Shown here in pieces: positions 53,002 to 62,883 of a stretch of 64,000 nt of DNA. The translations under genes and the position numbers were made by a program. Each line of letters begins with the position of its first letter. Within the stretch, counting starts at the first letter, position 1. The stretch spans positions 18,026-82,025 of the forward strand of contig JAUIGV010000024.1 in the NCBI GenBank assembly GCA_030432565.1, in the 5' to 3' direction. This DNA comes from Verrucomicrobiia bacterium. Lineage in GTDB: Bacteria; Verrucomicrobiota; Verrucomicrobiia; Verrucomicrobiales; Akkermansiaceae. The notes beneath the pieces are model-generated. The model was given only the letters and a program-made list of their open reading frames with translations, did no database searches and was not told the origin of the DNA.

Positions 53002-56000
53002 TTAGGGCGCGATGAATCCGCCGATGCCGGTGGCCATCTCATACCAGTCGCGGAGGTTGTTGAAGTCTCCAATAGGCCCGATGAATTTGCCTGCCTGCTC
53101 GAGGGCGAGATCCCGCGCCCAATCTCTGATTTCACCTCGCAATTGGTCTTCAAAATCACCGATGTCGATGGAGCCATCCATCGTGAGGAGGAGCATGGTG
53201 GCGAGTTTGACCTTGGCTACCTTGATGCGTTCAAGTTGAACCCAAACTGCGAAAGCGGGAGAGACGAGGTTAAGCTTGCTCATGACTTTATCGAAGGCCT
53301 GGAGGCCGGAGTCGATACTGTTGAAGTAGCGTTCGGTGTCACTGGTTTCGCCGCCGCCGGTGCCGTTGCGAAGGAAGCCGAGGATCGATCCGGTCTCGGT
53401 GTTGAGCGCCCAATAGGCATCGATTTCGGAATCATCCGGGACAAGAGCGATTTCGTGTTTTGTGAGAGGCTCGCGGCTCTTGACTGCCTTCAGCCAGGAC
53501 ATCTTTAAAGACTCATCTTTCAGAGCCAGATGTTTTGAAGAGAAGGCGGACGGATTGAGAGCTTGTAGCTTCTTGCCACGAAGAATTGAGCCGGTTGAAA
53601 TTTCGAAGTTGGCGGTTTCGGCCAAAGAGAGTCGCAGTGAATGGGCGAGAGTGGTTTCCCTGGCCAAGGCGGGATCTTTTGAAATGGTGCGCCAGTTGGT
53701 GAATGAGAGGACGTCGGAACGGTCTTCGATTTGACCGTCGTCGGCAGGCACGGAGCTGAAAAGAATCACGCGCCATCCTTCCTGATAAGTGAAAGTGTTT
53801 TTGGTGAGGGTGGGGCCGAGTGCTGAGTTGAGGGCACTCCATTGGGCCGGGAGCCGGATGGCCCCTTTTTCCATGGCCGCGATCATACTCGCTTCGGTTC
53901 CTCCGGGGAGGGAAGAGAGGAGGGGTTCGAGGCTGAGCAGGCTGCCGAGGACATTATCGAGCATGGCTGAAGCAGTGGGGGCCTCGCCTTCGAACGAGAT
54001 TTGAAACTCTCCGAAGAGAGCGTTGCGCGCTTCTTTGGCGTGGGTTTCGGTGACCGGGTTTTGCTTGTTTTTCCATGGAGTTAAGCCTGCCAAAGTTCGC
54101 GAGACTTGTTGGCCGCCAATGCTGATTTCCAAATAGAGCCCTGCAAAGGAACGGGAGCCTTTTGGTTCGGAATCAGCGTTGTAGGTTGTCTCGGCCCGGT
54201 GTTTTTCATCGGTTGTTTCCAGGAAGACTTTGATGGGCTCATTAGATTCGTTGACGGGAGAGGAATAGCTGAAAAGGTAAGGCCAATTATGCTCCTGCTG
54301 CAGGCGCTTGAGAACGGCCCCGGTGGCTGTGGCGTGATCCCCGGCCATGGTATGGCTTCCCCCGCTGGCGGCGGCGAGTGCGGCAAGGTGATCGTCCCTT
54401 GTCTTCTCTGAACGGACTCCAATAATGACGGCGGGGCAGCCGCCGGCAACACTGGTGCGCTGTTGCAAGCTTCCCTCCTCGGTGCCGTCTGCGTCGGTAA
54501 ACATCACCACCAGGTTGGCGTCTTTGTTGGTGGCTTCTGCGAGAGCGGTCCAGTAGTTCGAGGTCTGCAGCCCGCCCGGATGATACTTTAAAATATGGTT
54601 CTCTGCTTCGTCGATATCATCGAGCCATGGGCTGAAGGTGCGCAGTCCTGCGGTGTCGTAGGAGATGACGGAGAGTTGAATTCGCACGTCGCCATATTTT
54701 TCTCGGGCGGAGGTGCAAATTGTTCGGACCAGTGGAGCCAGACCCTTGCCGCGGAACTCGGTCTTCATACTACCCGAGTAGTCAAAGACAAAGAGAATCC
54801 GGGGAGGCCTCGGTGTGTTGCGGAGCAGTTGACAGGGGACGGCACGGTCATTCTCGGTGACATGGAATGAGCTGCCGGGGAGGTCGGGAACGGTCTGCCC
54901 CTGGTCATCGAGGACTCTTGCTCTCAGTTTTACTTCGGGCCAGTTGCCGCCTTCCGCTTCGACTTCGAGCGTTGAGACTTTCCCAATATTTTCGGGGCTT
55001 CCGTTGTTGATTGCGATTGGCTTGTTGTTGATGAGTATCTGGTCGCTTTCGGATTTGATTTGATCCCCCCGGATGGTGATGAGGTCGCCGGCGAAGGTCA
55101 TCTTTTTGACCTCCTCTTTATCCAAATTCCCGGCTTGGATACTGAGGACGGGAACGAAGGATTTCAGGTCTCCGATTCGCATGCGAAGGAGTGCGGATGG
55201 TTCCTCGGTGGGCATGAAGTTGAGTTTGAGCTGGTTTCCCACGAGGTCTGCGGCTTTCCACGATCCTTCCACGAGCGGGAAACGATCATGGGGTTTTGAA
55301 GTCGTGGACGCGAACAGTCCCACCTTCACTTCGGGTGTTGCCATGGGCTTCTGTTGGCTTGCGACCCGAGGTGGATTTTTTAGCCCATGTTCGCCAAAGG
55401 GTAAGTTGAGGATATGGGGGTTGGCGTGTTGTTCCTTGCCTTCGATCTCCACGCTGACAATGGAAGTGTTCCGAAGGAGGTGGCGCCAGTCTGGTCCCGG
55501 GGCCGCGAGCTTGTCGCCGGCGGCATTCCTGATTTCAGTGATGAGGGCGGACTCCCCGAGCGCTTCATAGTCAATGGGCTGAAGCTGAGGAAGGTCGGGA
55601 TTTGGGAGTAAACTTTGCCATTCCCCGATTGGCGCGATGGCTTCGTTGGGCGCGAATTTGGGTGCTTGATGTTTAAAAAAGAGTCGTTCAAACCCGATGG
55701 CTTCGATGTCCATTTCTCCCTCCAGAATGCGGGCCTTGAAACCTGCTTGTGTGAAAAGGGATTGGAGAAGCTCGGCTTTTTCGCGGGGCGTGCCGATTCC
55801 CGACCTGAGAAGGCCGGGGGTGCCCCAGTTCACGCGATCGCGGAAGTCAATGTCCGAGCCACCCCGGTAGCGATCGGGGCGGGTGATGAAGTTGTCGCGA
55901 ACAAACTTGAAAATGGCTTCCGGGTTTTTGGATTGAGCTACGTCTCCGGCCCGAAATTCCAGGTGGTCCGGGCTTTGGCGAATGGCTTCGCGCATTTTTT

Positions 56001-56214
56001 TCCAGGCTCCGAAGGGAAGGTTTTCCGGAAGGTCCTTTTTCAATTCCTGATTGATTTTGACCGGCTCATCTTCAGAGCAGGCAGGAAGAAAAGAGGAGGC
56101 AAGGGCAATGGTTGAAGAGTTTGTGAGGAGTCGCAGAAAATCGCGTCTTTCCCATTGGCAGCTGCGGGGGGGTAAATCATCCGTGGTGGATTGATCGGAA
56201 TGGCGGATTGACAT
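53002..56214 (-). CDS. Tat lipoprotein with transglutaminase-like and VWA domains
   Basis: The 1070-residue protein has a twin-arginine signal ERRDFLRLL (Arg23-24) that ends in a lipobox LPAC with Cys46, so it is a Tat-exported lipoprotein. Residues about 90-170 with GGSDIDFRDRVNWGTPGLLR and TPREKAELLQSLFTQAGFKA look like a transglutaminase-like domain that lacks an obvious Cys. A beta region follows, then a von Willebrand A domain from about 470 with MIDAS D-Y-S-G-S (Asp478), QTSNYWTALAEA and VVMFTDADG. The C-terminal 350 residues are helical. It may bind metal and protein partners on the outer or inner membrane face. It converges on the YCF48-like gene with a 12-nt gap. Confidence 0.85.
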   Translation of the reverse strand: MSIRHSDQSTTDDLPPRSCQWERRDFLRLLTNSSTIALASSFLPACSEDEPVKINQELKKDLPENLPFGAWKKMREAIRQSPDHLEFRAGDVAQSKNPEAIFKFVRDNFITRPDRYRGGSDIDFRDRVNWGTPGLLRSGIGTPREKAELLQSLFTQAGFKARILEGEMDIEAIGFERLFFKHQAPKFAPNEAIAPIGEWQSLLPNPDLPQLQPIDYEALGESALITEIRNAAGDKLAAPGPDWRHLLRNTSIVSVEIEGKEQHANPHILNLPFGEHGLKNPPRVASQQKPMATPEVKVGLFASTTSKPHDRFPLVEGSWKAADLVGNQLKLNFMPTEEPSALLRMRIGDLKSFVPVLSIQAGNLDKEEVKKMTFAGDLITIRGDQIKSESDQILINNKPIAINNGSPENIGKVSTLEVEAEGGNWPEVKLRARVLDDQGQTVPDLPGSSFHVTENDRAVPCQLLRNTPRPPRILFVFDYSGSMKTEFRGKGLAPLVRTICTSAREKYGDVRIQLSVISYDTAGLRTFSPWLDDIDEAENHILKYHPGGLQTSNYWTALAEATNKDANLVVMFTDADGTEEGSLQQRTSVAGGCPAVIIGVRSEKTRDDHLAALAAASGGSHTMAGDHATATGAVLKRLQQEHNWPYLFSYSSPVNESNEPIKVFLETTDEKHRAETTYNADSEPKGSRSFAGLYLEISIGGQQVSRTLAGLTPWKNKQNPVTETHAKEARNALFGEFQISFEGEAPTASAMLDNVLGSLLSLEPLLSSLPGGTEASMIAAMEKGAIRLPAQWSALNSALGPTLTKNTFTYQEGWRVILFSSVPADDGQIEDRSDVLSFTNWRTISKDPALARETTLAHSLRLSLAETANFEISTGSILRGKKLQALNPSAFSSKHLALKDESLKMSWLKAVKSREPLTKHEIALVPDDSEIDAYWALNTETGSILGFLRNGTGGGETSDTERYFNSIDSGLQAFDKVMSKLNLVSPAFAVWVQLERIKVAKVKLATMLLLTMDGSIDIGDFEDQLRGEIRDWARDLALEQAGKFIGPIGDFNNLRDWYEMATGIGGFIAP

Positions 56215-56507
56215 GGTGGTTGGTTGTGTGGGTTCCCTTCATTCATCGAGCAGGAATTATTCTTTGCCGCATGATGGCGAGGATCAAGGAAGTGACGAGA
56301 ACCCCTTTCACTGCAGGGGGGGGGATCGCATCGGCATTTTCACGGGATTTGAGAGAAACTAGTCATTTTGGAGTCGCAGGCCAAGTCGCATCGCGGTTGC
56401 CGGTGAATGTCCCCGGAGCAGAACGGTTCCAATTTTTAGTTGCTTCATGCAACTTTTCGACTTGCACCAGTGTTCGACTGGGTGAGCATCATGGCAAAGA
56501 AAACACC

Positions 56508-56858
56508 ATGGAAACTTCAAGCCAACAGGATATCATCGAACTTCTCTTTCTTGCGCTCTATCAGGATGACCATCTCTCCATCGAAGAGGACAGTATGCTT
56601 GACAAGGCCTTGAAGGCATTGGGTTGGGAGGAGAGCGAGAAAACAGGGCCTTCGGTGGGCAAGGCGTTCGCGGCTGTTCGGGAAGCCAATGCAAGGGAAG
56701 AAACCAAAGAAACATTTTTGGTGGAGCGGGCCGCGCGAATCAAATCCGCTGGTGAATCAGCGCTTGCTTTGGAATGGCTTGGCAAGGTTTTGGGTTCTGA
56801 CGGCTTGGATCGTCGTGAGGAGCTCTTCCTTGAGCGGACCAAGGACATGTTATTTTAG
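56508..56858 (+). CDS. Small TerB-like helical protein
   Basis: The 116-residue acidic protein starts at ATG 56508. It is predicted all-helical, and its pattern of ELLFLALYQDDHLSIEEDSM and LGSDGLDRREELFLERTKDM resembles the TerB/DjlA-type fold. There acidic residues in two loops could bind metal, but no exact family motif is present. The longer frame back to 56208 includes non-coding sequence. A 166-nt gap separates it from the L,D-transpeptidase. Confidence 0.6.
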   Translation: METSSQQDIIELLFLALYQDDHLSIEEDSMLDKALKALGWEESEKTGPSVGKAFAAVREANAREETKETFLVERAARIKSAGESALALEWLGKVLGSDGLDRREELFLERTKDMLF

Positions 56859-57024
56859 CCCCGGGTGGTTTTCAGTCTGTGTTCGGCTGGCATGGAAGGA
56901 TGCCGAAGCCAGGGTTTCATCGCAAAATGCGACGTTTCCTATCGAGTCTCCTTACTCCTTGACGACCTCCACCTCTTGGCTCAGTGATTTGTCGCGACCA
57001 TTCATAATCCGGGTTCCATTAGAC

Positions 57025-57747
57025 ATGATGAAATTTTTCAGAAACCAACCGATCGTCCGTGCTCTTTTAGCCACCTGTTCCCTTGGGCTGATTTGTAGTT
57101 CTTGTTCGAACTTGAAGAATGATGGTGTGAAGTCGCTCGGTAAGGCCCGGAAGGCTTATGAGGACTACAATTTGCCTGCGACACTCCCATCAAATCCATC
57201 GAATGTCCGGGTCAAGGTCTCTTTGTCCAATCGCATGGCCTATGTGATGGAAGGGGGAAGACCTCTTCTGGTGATGCCGGTGACGGTGGGGAAAAGTTCG
57301 TCGCCGACACCGACTGGCAGCTTTAGGATTAGGACGAAAAACCACTACTACCGGGCGAATACCCATGGTTATGCCATCAATGGGAATACGGTGCGTGGGT
57401 GCTATCTGAAGAACAAGCCAGCGGGGTGGAGATTCAAAGGCACCCCGATGCCTTATTGGTGTGAATTCAAATCTGCCTACGGTTTTCACACGGGTTGGAT
57501 GAAGCCTTTTCCGGCATCGGGAGGGTGTCTGCGAATGCACAAAAATGTCGCCCCGAAATTTTTCCGTCTCGTGAGTGTGGGAACGCCTGTTTCCATTTCG
57601 CAAACCCAACCGGAGGACGCGACGCTGGGCCGAAACGTTCCCCGCCCCCCGGATTCCACCCCGTTTCCCGGTAACCCGGACGGGATGATGGCGCTGACCG
57701 ATCAATTTTTTACGATGCACCAGACTCCGACTTACGTGAACCGGTAG
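57025..57747 (+). CDS. Probable lipoprotein L,D-transpeptidase (YkuD)
   Basis: The 240-residue protein has a signal peptide with Cys near 27 (LGLICSSC), so it may be a lipoprotein. The YkuD domain lies at about 60-190, with VTVGKSSSPTPTGSFRI, the catalytic His155 in GFHTGW and the SGGCLRM motif with nucleophile Cys168. It should cross-link or anchor to peptidoglycan tetrapeptides. The usual HG...SHGC motif is changed to FH...SGGC. The C-terminal 50 residues are Pro-rich. ATG 57025 or 57028 is the start; the frame back to 56689 overlaps the TerB-like gene and is a shadow. Confidence 0.88.
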   Translation: MMKFFRNQPIVRALLATCSLGLICSSCSNLKNDGVKSLGKARKAYEDYNLPATLPSNPSNVRVKVSLSNRMAYVMEGGRPLLVMPVTVGKSSSPTPTGSFRIRTKNHYYRANTHGYAINGNTVRGCYLKNKPAGWRFKGTPMPYWCEFKSAYGFHTGWMKPFPASGGCLRMHKNVAPKFFRLVSVGTPVSISQTQPEDATLGRNVPRPPDSTPFPGNPDGMMALTDQFFTMHQTPTYVNR

Positions 57748-57829
57748 AAGGAGCAGTCAGGGCCAGCTCCGCCTCGAATCTAAAGTCGGTTGTTTGAATC
57801 GCGATTGATGGGACGTATTCAAGTCCATC

Positions 57830-58720
57830 ATGAAATTACTCTGCTTTTTGGTTCTGCTTTGTCCCATCCTTCATGCCTCGACCGCGGCCAGCTCGATCGC
57901 CGGGAAAAGGATTTTGTTTCTTGGCGACAGCATTACCCAGGCGGGGACCTATGTGAGCTTCACTTCTTACTACCTTCAGCGCCTCCATCCGGAGCAAAAG
58001 TTTGATATCTACCCGCTGGGCCTCTCCAGTGAGACGGTTTCGGGACTCAGCGAAAAGGGGCACGCCGGTGGCCGGTTCCCGCGGCCTTCCTTGTTCGAGC
58101 GGCTCGATCGAGTTTTAACCAAGGTGAAACCCGAGGTCGTTTTCGCGTGTTATGGGATGAACTGTGGAATCTACCAGCCTCTTGATGACGAGAGATTTGG
58201 GGCCTTCAAGGCGGGAGTGAAGCGACTCATCGCAGAGAGCAAAAAGTCGGGGGTGGAACAAATCTATCTTGTGACTCCTCCCATTTATGATGCCACCACG
58301 AAAGAAGGTGAGTTCAACTACGACTCGGTCCTGACGGCTTATGCGGCCTGGGAAATGGCAATCAAGGATGAGGGAGTGAAGGTGATTGATCTGCACTCGG
58401 CGATGCGCAAAGCCCGCGATGCCCGGAAAGAGGTCTTTTCAAGGGACCGGGTTCATCCGGGAAAAGAGGGGCACTTGTTGATGGCGACTGCGATTCTACA
58501 GGGCCTCGGTGTCGGGGTTCCCGACGAGGATGTGGCGGAGATTCAAAAGGATCCTCTCTTTAAAAAAGTGGATCAGCTGCGGAGCTTTCGCGCGAGGCAG
58601 TGGATGAAGCACGTGGGCTACAATCGTGAGATACTTGTGAAGCCCCAACCGCTGGGCGACACGGAGGCCAAGGTCGCGGAGATGCAAGCCGGGATCGATC
58701 AGTTGCGAAAGGCGGAGTAG
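57830..58720 (+). CDS. Secreted SGNH/GDSL hydrolase
   Basis: The 296-residue protein has a signal peptide (MKLLCFLVLLCPILHASTAA) and SGNH blocks: ILFLGDSITQAGTY with nucleophile Ser34, CYGMNCGIYQ as block III (Asn), and DRVHPGKEGHLLMA with the Asp-His pair. Such enzymes in Verrucomicrobiota are often carbohydrate esterases or rhamnogalacturonan acetyl esterases. The C-terminal 80 residues are helical. It is a single gene converging on the giant repeat protein with a 4-nt gap. Confidence 0.9.
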   Translation: MKLLCFLVLLCPILHASTAASSIAGKRILFLGDSITQAGTYVSFTSYYLQRLHPEQKFDIYPLGLSSETVSGLSEKGHAGGRFPRPSLFERLDRVLTKVKPEVVFACYGMNCGIYQPLDDERFGAFKAGVKRLIAESKKSGVEQIYLVTPPIYDATTKEGEFNYDSVLTAYAAWEMAIKDEGVKVIDLHSAMRKARDARKEVFSRDRVHPGKEGHLLMATAILQGLGVGVPDEDVAEIQKDPLFKKVDQLRSFRARQWMKHVGYNREILVKPQPLGDTEAKVAEMQAGIDQLRKAE

Positions 58721-58724
58721 CGTT

Positions 58725-61700
58725 TCATCTGTCGGCCGTAATGACTGCCCTGAGTCGGGCGAACGAAATAGAGGACGCCGGATCGCGCACGATGACTTGA
58801 TAGTGTTCCTGTCCGTCCCCTGTGGTTTCCGTTTGTGTCTCATGCTGGAAATTAGTGGTGGGTTGCCAGCTGATGAGATCGCTTGAAACCTCGAACGCCA
58901 GTTCCACACCCTCAATGCCCTCGGGGCGCTTCAAGGTCAGCGTCAGGGAGTCGTCCCGGACAAAAAGTTGAAAGGGGAGTCCGTTGTCGAAGCTTAAAGG
59001 GTCACTTCCGAGGGCGAGTTCCATGACGTTGGAGCGCCCATCCTGGTCCGGGTCCGAATTTGGTTTGCTTTGGGAAGTGATGCCTTCGCCGAAGATTTCC
59101 TCCCGCCAAATGTCGTAGCGCGATTCAACCGGGCCGATGTTGAATTCGAAGGGTCCGCCGGAAGACGAACCCACCGCGAAGTGGTAAGTTTCACCCTGGA
59201 TGGCTTCGAAGATTCCTCTCCTGCCTTCCGCGAGAAGAGTCAGTCCGTCGATGCTTTCTCCCTCGAAAATCGCGGCTTGGTATTTGTCCAACTGAAAGCA
59301 GAAAGCTCCTGAACGGGGGGCTGTCCATTTCCTCCAAACCGTGCGGTTAGTTCCGAAATCGTTTAGGAGGGGCTCACAGGCTTCGACTCCGGCCCACGTG
59401 TTATCGCCTCTCCAGATAGAGGTTGCGGCAGGAAAGGTTGTGCTCGCAAACTGATCATCATCGGGACCAAAGGTCGGGCTCCAACCGTCTGCGCCTTCAG
59501 GTAAGGAGATCCGATACATCCAGTAAGTCTCTCCCGCGACAATTGGAAATCGATTCCAGTCAAAAGAAGAAAAAGTATCCTGGGCGTTCACTCGGGTCAG
59601 GCTTTGAAGGTCGGGACCTTTGTAAACGATGGCTGATCGCACTCGTTCTCCAGAACTGGTGATGGTCAGGGTTCCCGATTTGGAGGCCGTCCATCGGTAG
59701 ACATTTCCGCCGGGATAGATGGGTGGATTTGCTGGATTTGAGGGCGGCATTTCGATTTCGATGGGGTCTTGAAATCCTCTTGCGTCGCCGCTCACCGGCG
59801 TGTCCCAAATGATGCTGAAATTGGAATCCGAAAATGAGGCACCCGTGACTTGGAAGAGATAGGTTTCGCCCTCAAAGACACTGAGAGAGGCTGGGAAATT
59901 GGATGTGATCGGCGGAAGGTTGGCGAGTGAAATTGCAGAGCGGTAGATGCCCGCCGATCCCGACTGGGCTTCCACCCTGATCCTGCCATCCCTTGGTGCG
60001 GTCCATTGCCACCAGACGGTGCCTCTCAAGTTGGAGCCGTTGAAGTTTTCAAAAGGCTCAACGGTGGCATTCGGCAAAGGCCCTTCCCAGCTAAAGGGGA
60101 GCTCCGTGCTGATGATGGTTCGATCCGCAAAGTTGTCATTCGAGAGCTGTCTCATCGTGAGACGAAATGCGACCTTGTTTTCCGAGGATCTTTCGCGGCG
60201 GGCGGAGGCCAGAACATAGGTGGTGCCACCCGTCACGGAGATACGGCCCGCGAGCTCGCCATCGTTGAGTGGCTCGAGAAGATCCAGGTTGGAGCCGGTG
60301 AAGAAATAGAGATTTCCCGAGACTGAAAGCAAGCCATCTCTCGGGGCTGTCCATTGCCACCAAACTGAACCGACCCGCTGATTCTCGCGGAGGTTTGCCG
60401 GATCGTCGTCTTGAAAAGTGGAGAGTGATTGATCGCTGTTGATCTCAACTTCTTCATTATTTCCGAGATCAATTCTGTTCTCAAAGTCATCGTTGGCAGG
60501 AAGTTCCGTTCTTAATATCGAGAGGAATCCTTCCCGCGTGAGAGAGGGAGTCAGATTCAGGTAGAGGATCTCACCTGCAACGGCATGGACGCTTGTTTGA
60601 GACCTCAGGTTGGGCAGGGAGCCAAGGGATGGGAGAGAGTCTCCCCGGTAGACCCGAACGGCCGACCCGGAGTCCGAGCTGACAAGAAAGTTCCCATCAG
60701 AGGGCGCCTGCCATGAATACCAGATTGATTCCCGCGCTTCAGGATCACCTTGTTCGATGGTGGCGCTTGATGGATCGATCGTGAGTGAGATGGGCTCTCC
60801 GCTCAGTGCTTGTGCGTTTTCGAAAAGGTCGTTGTCAGGTGCGTCCAGAGCCTGGGACAACTGGAAGAAAGATTCTCTCTCTGCGTCAAAATCGTTGTTC
60901 ACCAGCTGCAGGTAATACGTCTCGCCCGCGATGGCATGGAATCGAAGAGGAAACGAACTTTCATGGGAAACGATTGATTCCAGTGAGGTCAGACCACTCC
61001 CCCGGTAAATGGTAAAAACAAAGCGGCTCATTTCGAAGGTGAAGGTGGTGGCTCCGGTTTGGGGTGCCGTCCACTTCCACCAATTGGAACCTCTGGAGCT
61101 AAATGCACCGGACGGGCGGGGTTCGTTTGGCTCGTAGTCAGCCAAAGCCGCACTCCCGATGGCTGTGTGTTGATTTCCGCTCCAGATGACAGCGTCAGCG
61201 AAGTCATTGTTGGTAAAAGAAGGGAACTTAAGGGAGCCCGAGAGAGTGAAAGCAATGGCACTCGGAGAATCGACAGAGATCACATAACTGTTTCCTTCTT
61301 GAAGCGTCACATTCGTGGTTGAGATCCCTGTAACGAGCTCGGTTAGAGTATCAATTTGTTCTCCTTGATACACTGTGATTCGGTTGTCCATTCCCGAGGT
61401 GTCAAATTGGAAAGATCCGGTGGTAGGGGACAGCCAGCTGAACCAAGTGGTTCGGGTTGGTATCGTTCCTTCCGGAAATGGTTCATTCGCCTGAACCGAA
61501 GCGAGGTGGACCTGTTGGAGGACGGAAAATGATAAATCTTCTCCAAGATCGACGGGCTTCTCGAACTGATCGTTGGCAGGAGGAGTTGTGATCTGTGCCA
61601 GATCAAATCCCACGAAGGCCCCCGTGTTCCGGTTGTTGGTTTGGACGGCAAAATGGTAGTTGGTTCCGCCCTCAGCCTCGAGAAATATGCCCTGTCCATC

Positions 61701-62504
61701 GCCGGTGGCGACTTCGCTCAGATTCTCTTTGTTGCTTCCGACGAAGGCTGAGATTAGCGATCCTGTATTGGAGGTATTTTTGATTTGATACACTCCTGTT
61801 TCCGGGGCGATCCACGACCACCATGCGGTGATTCTTCGAAAGATCGAAGTTTCTGGGATGACCTGTCTCTCAAGTCCATCGACAAGTTGGTTTGCACGGA
61901 GGGAGGTCAGGGGAGGAAGGGTTTTTCGTTCCTCGAAACTCGCGTTGGGTGTGATGATCCGGCGTCTGTTCAGATCCGAGAGTCTGGTGTCATAAAAGAA
62001 GGGGACGAAGCTTGAACTTCCTCGCTGACTGAGCCGAATGAAATAGGTGTCATTTGGGTTGGTGTTGATTCTCGCGGGTTGATTGAAGCCGGGGGAGACC
62101 GGGATAAGGTCTGCAAGCTGTGGGTTCTCCACTTCCGATTGAAAGAGGGAGATGGCAAAAGGGGAGTAGTAAAATATTTCATTCAAACTGTCAGGTGTCC
62201 ATTCATACCAAACCGACCCATTGATTCCGGATTCCCCGGGCTCGGTCGTGGCATAGCGGAGAAACTCTGTGAAGACCGGGCGGGTGCCGGGCAGGATAAT
62301 GCGGTTGTTGAAATGGTCGTTCGAAGGAAGCTCGGCCGGCTCAAGAGTGAGCTGAACCGCTCCGGATTGATCTCCGGAGCTATCGAGGGCGATGGCGGTA
62401 GGTGGTTGCGGCGGAGGCTTCGAAAACAACCCGGTAGGTGCCCTGAGCGACCGGGGTGAGGGATTCGAGATTGCTTCCGGCATAAACTGCCAGCGATGGG
62501 GCAA
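58725..62504 (-). CDS. Giant secreted repeat protein, C-terminal main part after a frameshift
   Basis: This frame carries most of a protein built from tandem domains of about 130 residues. Each begins like SNDHFNNR or ANDQFEKPVDLGED, has a core such as VWWQWTAPRDGRIRV or WYSWQAPSDGNFLV, then VYRGDSL.SL and a late ETY.L. This resembles the pre-peptidase-type jelly-roll repeats common in verrucomicrobial secreted proteins. About nine lie here. The end carries SDPDQDGRSNVMELALGSDP, the recurring C-terminal module. Real coding begins near 62400; the first about 35 codons from 62504 are a shadow of the middle part. A reconstructed protein would be about 1740 residues. Confidence 0.82.
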   Translation of the reverse strand: MPHRWQFMPEAISNPSPRSLRAPTGLFSKPPPQPPTAIALDSSGDQSGAVQLTLEPAELPSNDHFNNRIILPGTRPVFTEFLRYATTEPGESGINGSVWYEWTPDSLNEIFYYSPFAISLFQSEVENPQLADLIPVSPGFNQPARINTNPNDTYFIRLSQRGSSSFVPFFYDTRLSDLNRRRIITPNASFEERKTLPPLTSLRANQLVDGLERQVIPETSIFRRITAWWSWIAPETGVYQIKNTSNTGSLISAFVGSNKENLSEVATGDGQGIFLEAEGGTNYHFAVQTNNRNTGAFVGFDLAQITTPPANDQFEKPVDLGEDLSFSVLQQVHLASVQANEPFPEGTIPTRTTWFSWLSPTTGSFQFDTSGMDNRITVYQGEQIDTLTELVTGISTTNVTLQEGNSYVISVDSPSAIAFTLSGSLKFPSFTNNDFADAVIWSGNQHTAIGSAALADYEPNEPRPSGAFSSRGSNWWKWTAPQTGATTFTFEMSRFVFTIYRGSGLTSLESIVSHESSFPLRFHAIAGETYYLQLVNNDFDAERESFFQLSQALDAPDNDLFENAQALSGEPISLTIDPSSATIEQGDPEARESIWYSWQAPSDGNFLVSSDSGSAVRVYRGDSLPSLGSLPNLRSQTSVHAVAGEILYLNLTPSLTREGFLSILRTELPANDDFENRIDLGNNEEVEINSDQSLSTFQDDDPANLRENQRVGSVWWQWTAPRDGLLSVSGNLYFFTGSNLDLLEPLNDGELAGRISVTGGTTYVLASARRERSSENKVAFRLTMRQLSNDNFADRTIISTELPFSWEGPLPNATVEPFENFNGSNLRGTVWWQWTAPRDGRIRVEAQSGSAGIYRSAISLANLPPITSNFPASLSVFEGETYLFQVTGASFSDSNFSIIWDTPVSGDARGFQDPIEIEMPPSNPANPPIYPGGNVYRWTASKSGTLTITSSGERVRSAIVYKGPDLQSLTRVNAQDTFSSFDWNRFPIVAGETYWMYRISLPEGADGWSPTFGPDDDQFASTTFPAATSIWRGDNTWAGVEACEPLLNDFGTNRTVWRKWTAPRSGAFCFQLDKYQAAIFEGESIDGLTLLAEGRRGIFEAIQGETYHFAVGSSSGGPFEFNIGPVESRYDIWREEIFGEGITSQSKPNSDPDQDGRSNVMELALGSDPLSFDNGLPFQLFVRDDSLTLTLKRPEGIEGVELAFEVSSDLISWQPTTNFQHETQTETTGDGQEHYQVIVRDPASSISFARLRAVITADR

Positions 62505-62883
62505 AGTTCGCGCCAGTGGTGTTTAATAGATAATTGCCGTTGTTTGGCGCGGTCCAGGAATACCAGATACTTTGATTGGGAGTGTTTCCGGCATGATGAG
62601 GTTCACCGGGTTCGGCTGTTGCTCCGGTGTTTGTGCTCTCAGTTTCCCAAGTCTCTGCGGCTCCCATGTCGATCCGGGACTCGAAGTCATCGCTCTTCGC
62701 TATGTCCAGAGAGGTCAATTGCCAGCGAAAGTGAGAATCGGGGCGGTAGGCAAGATTAGCGGCCTCCAGGGCGGAGACCAGAAATCGCTCTCCAGTGGTG
62801 GCGAAGAAATTAACTCCTTGATTGTTGAAATTCTTTTCAAGGAAGGTTGGGGGACTTTCTTCATTGTTTTTCCAGAGAACCAA
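62380..62883 (-). CDS. Giant secreted repeat protein, middle part
   Basis: This stretch lies in the same frame as the first part and directly follows the TAA at 62884-62886. It supplies the second half of one domain (NFFATTGERFLVSALEAA) and a complete next domain (KSDDFESRIDMGAAETW, SIWYSWTAPNNGNYLLN, LAVYAGSNLESLTPV). After ASAATTYR the frame fails; the same sense continues one base further in the next frame as IALDSSGDQSG, which fits one extra C near 62394-62400. It has no start of its own, only a TTG at 62883. Confidence 0.75.
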   Translation of the reverse strand: MVLWKNNEESPPTFLEKNFNNQGVNFFATTGERFLVSALEAANLAYRPDSHFRWQLTSLDIAKSDDFESRIDMGAAETWETESTNTGATAEPGEPHHAGNTPNQSIWYSWTAPNNGNYLLNTTGANFAPSLAVYAGSNLESLTPVAQGTYRVVFEASAATTYRHRPR

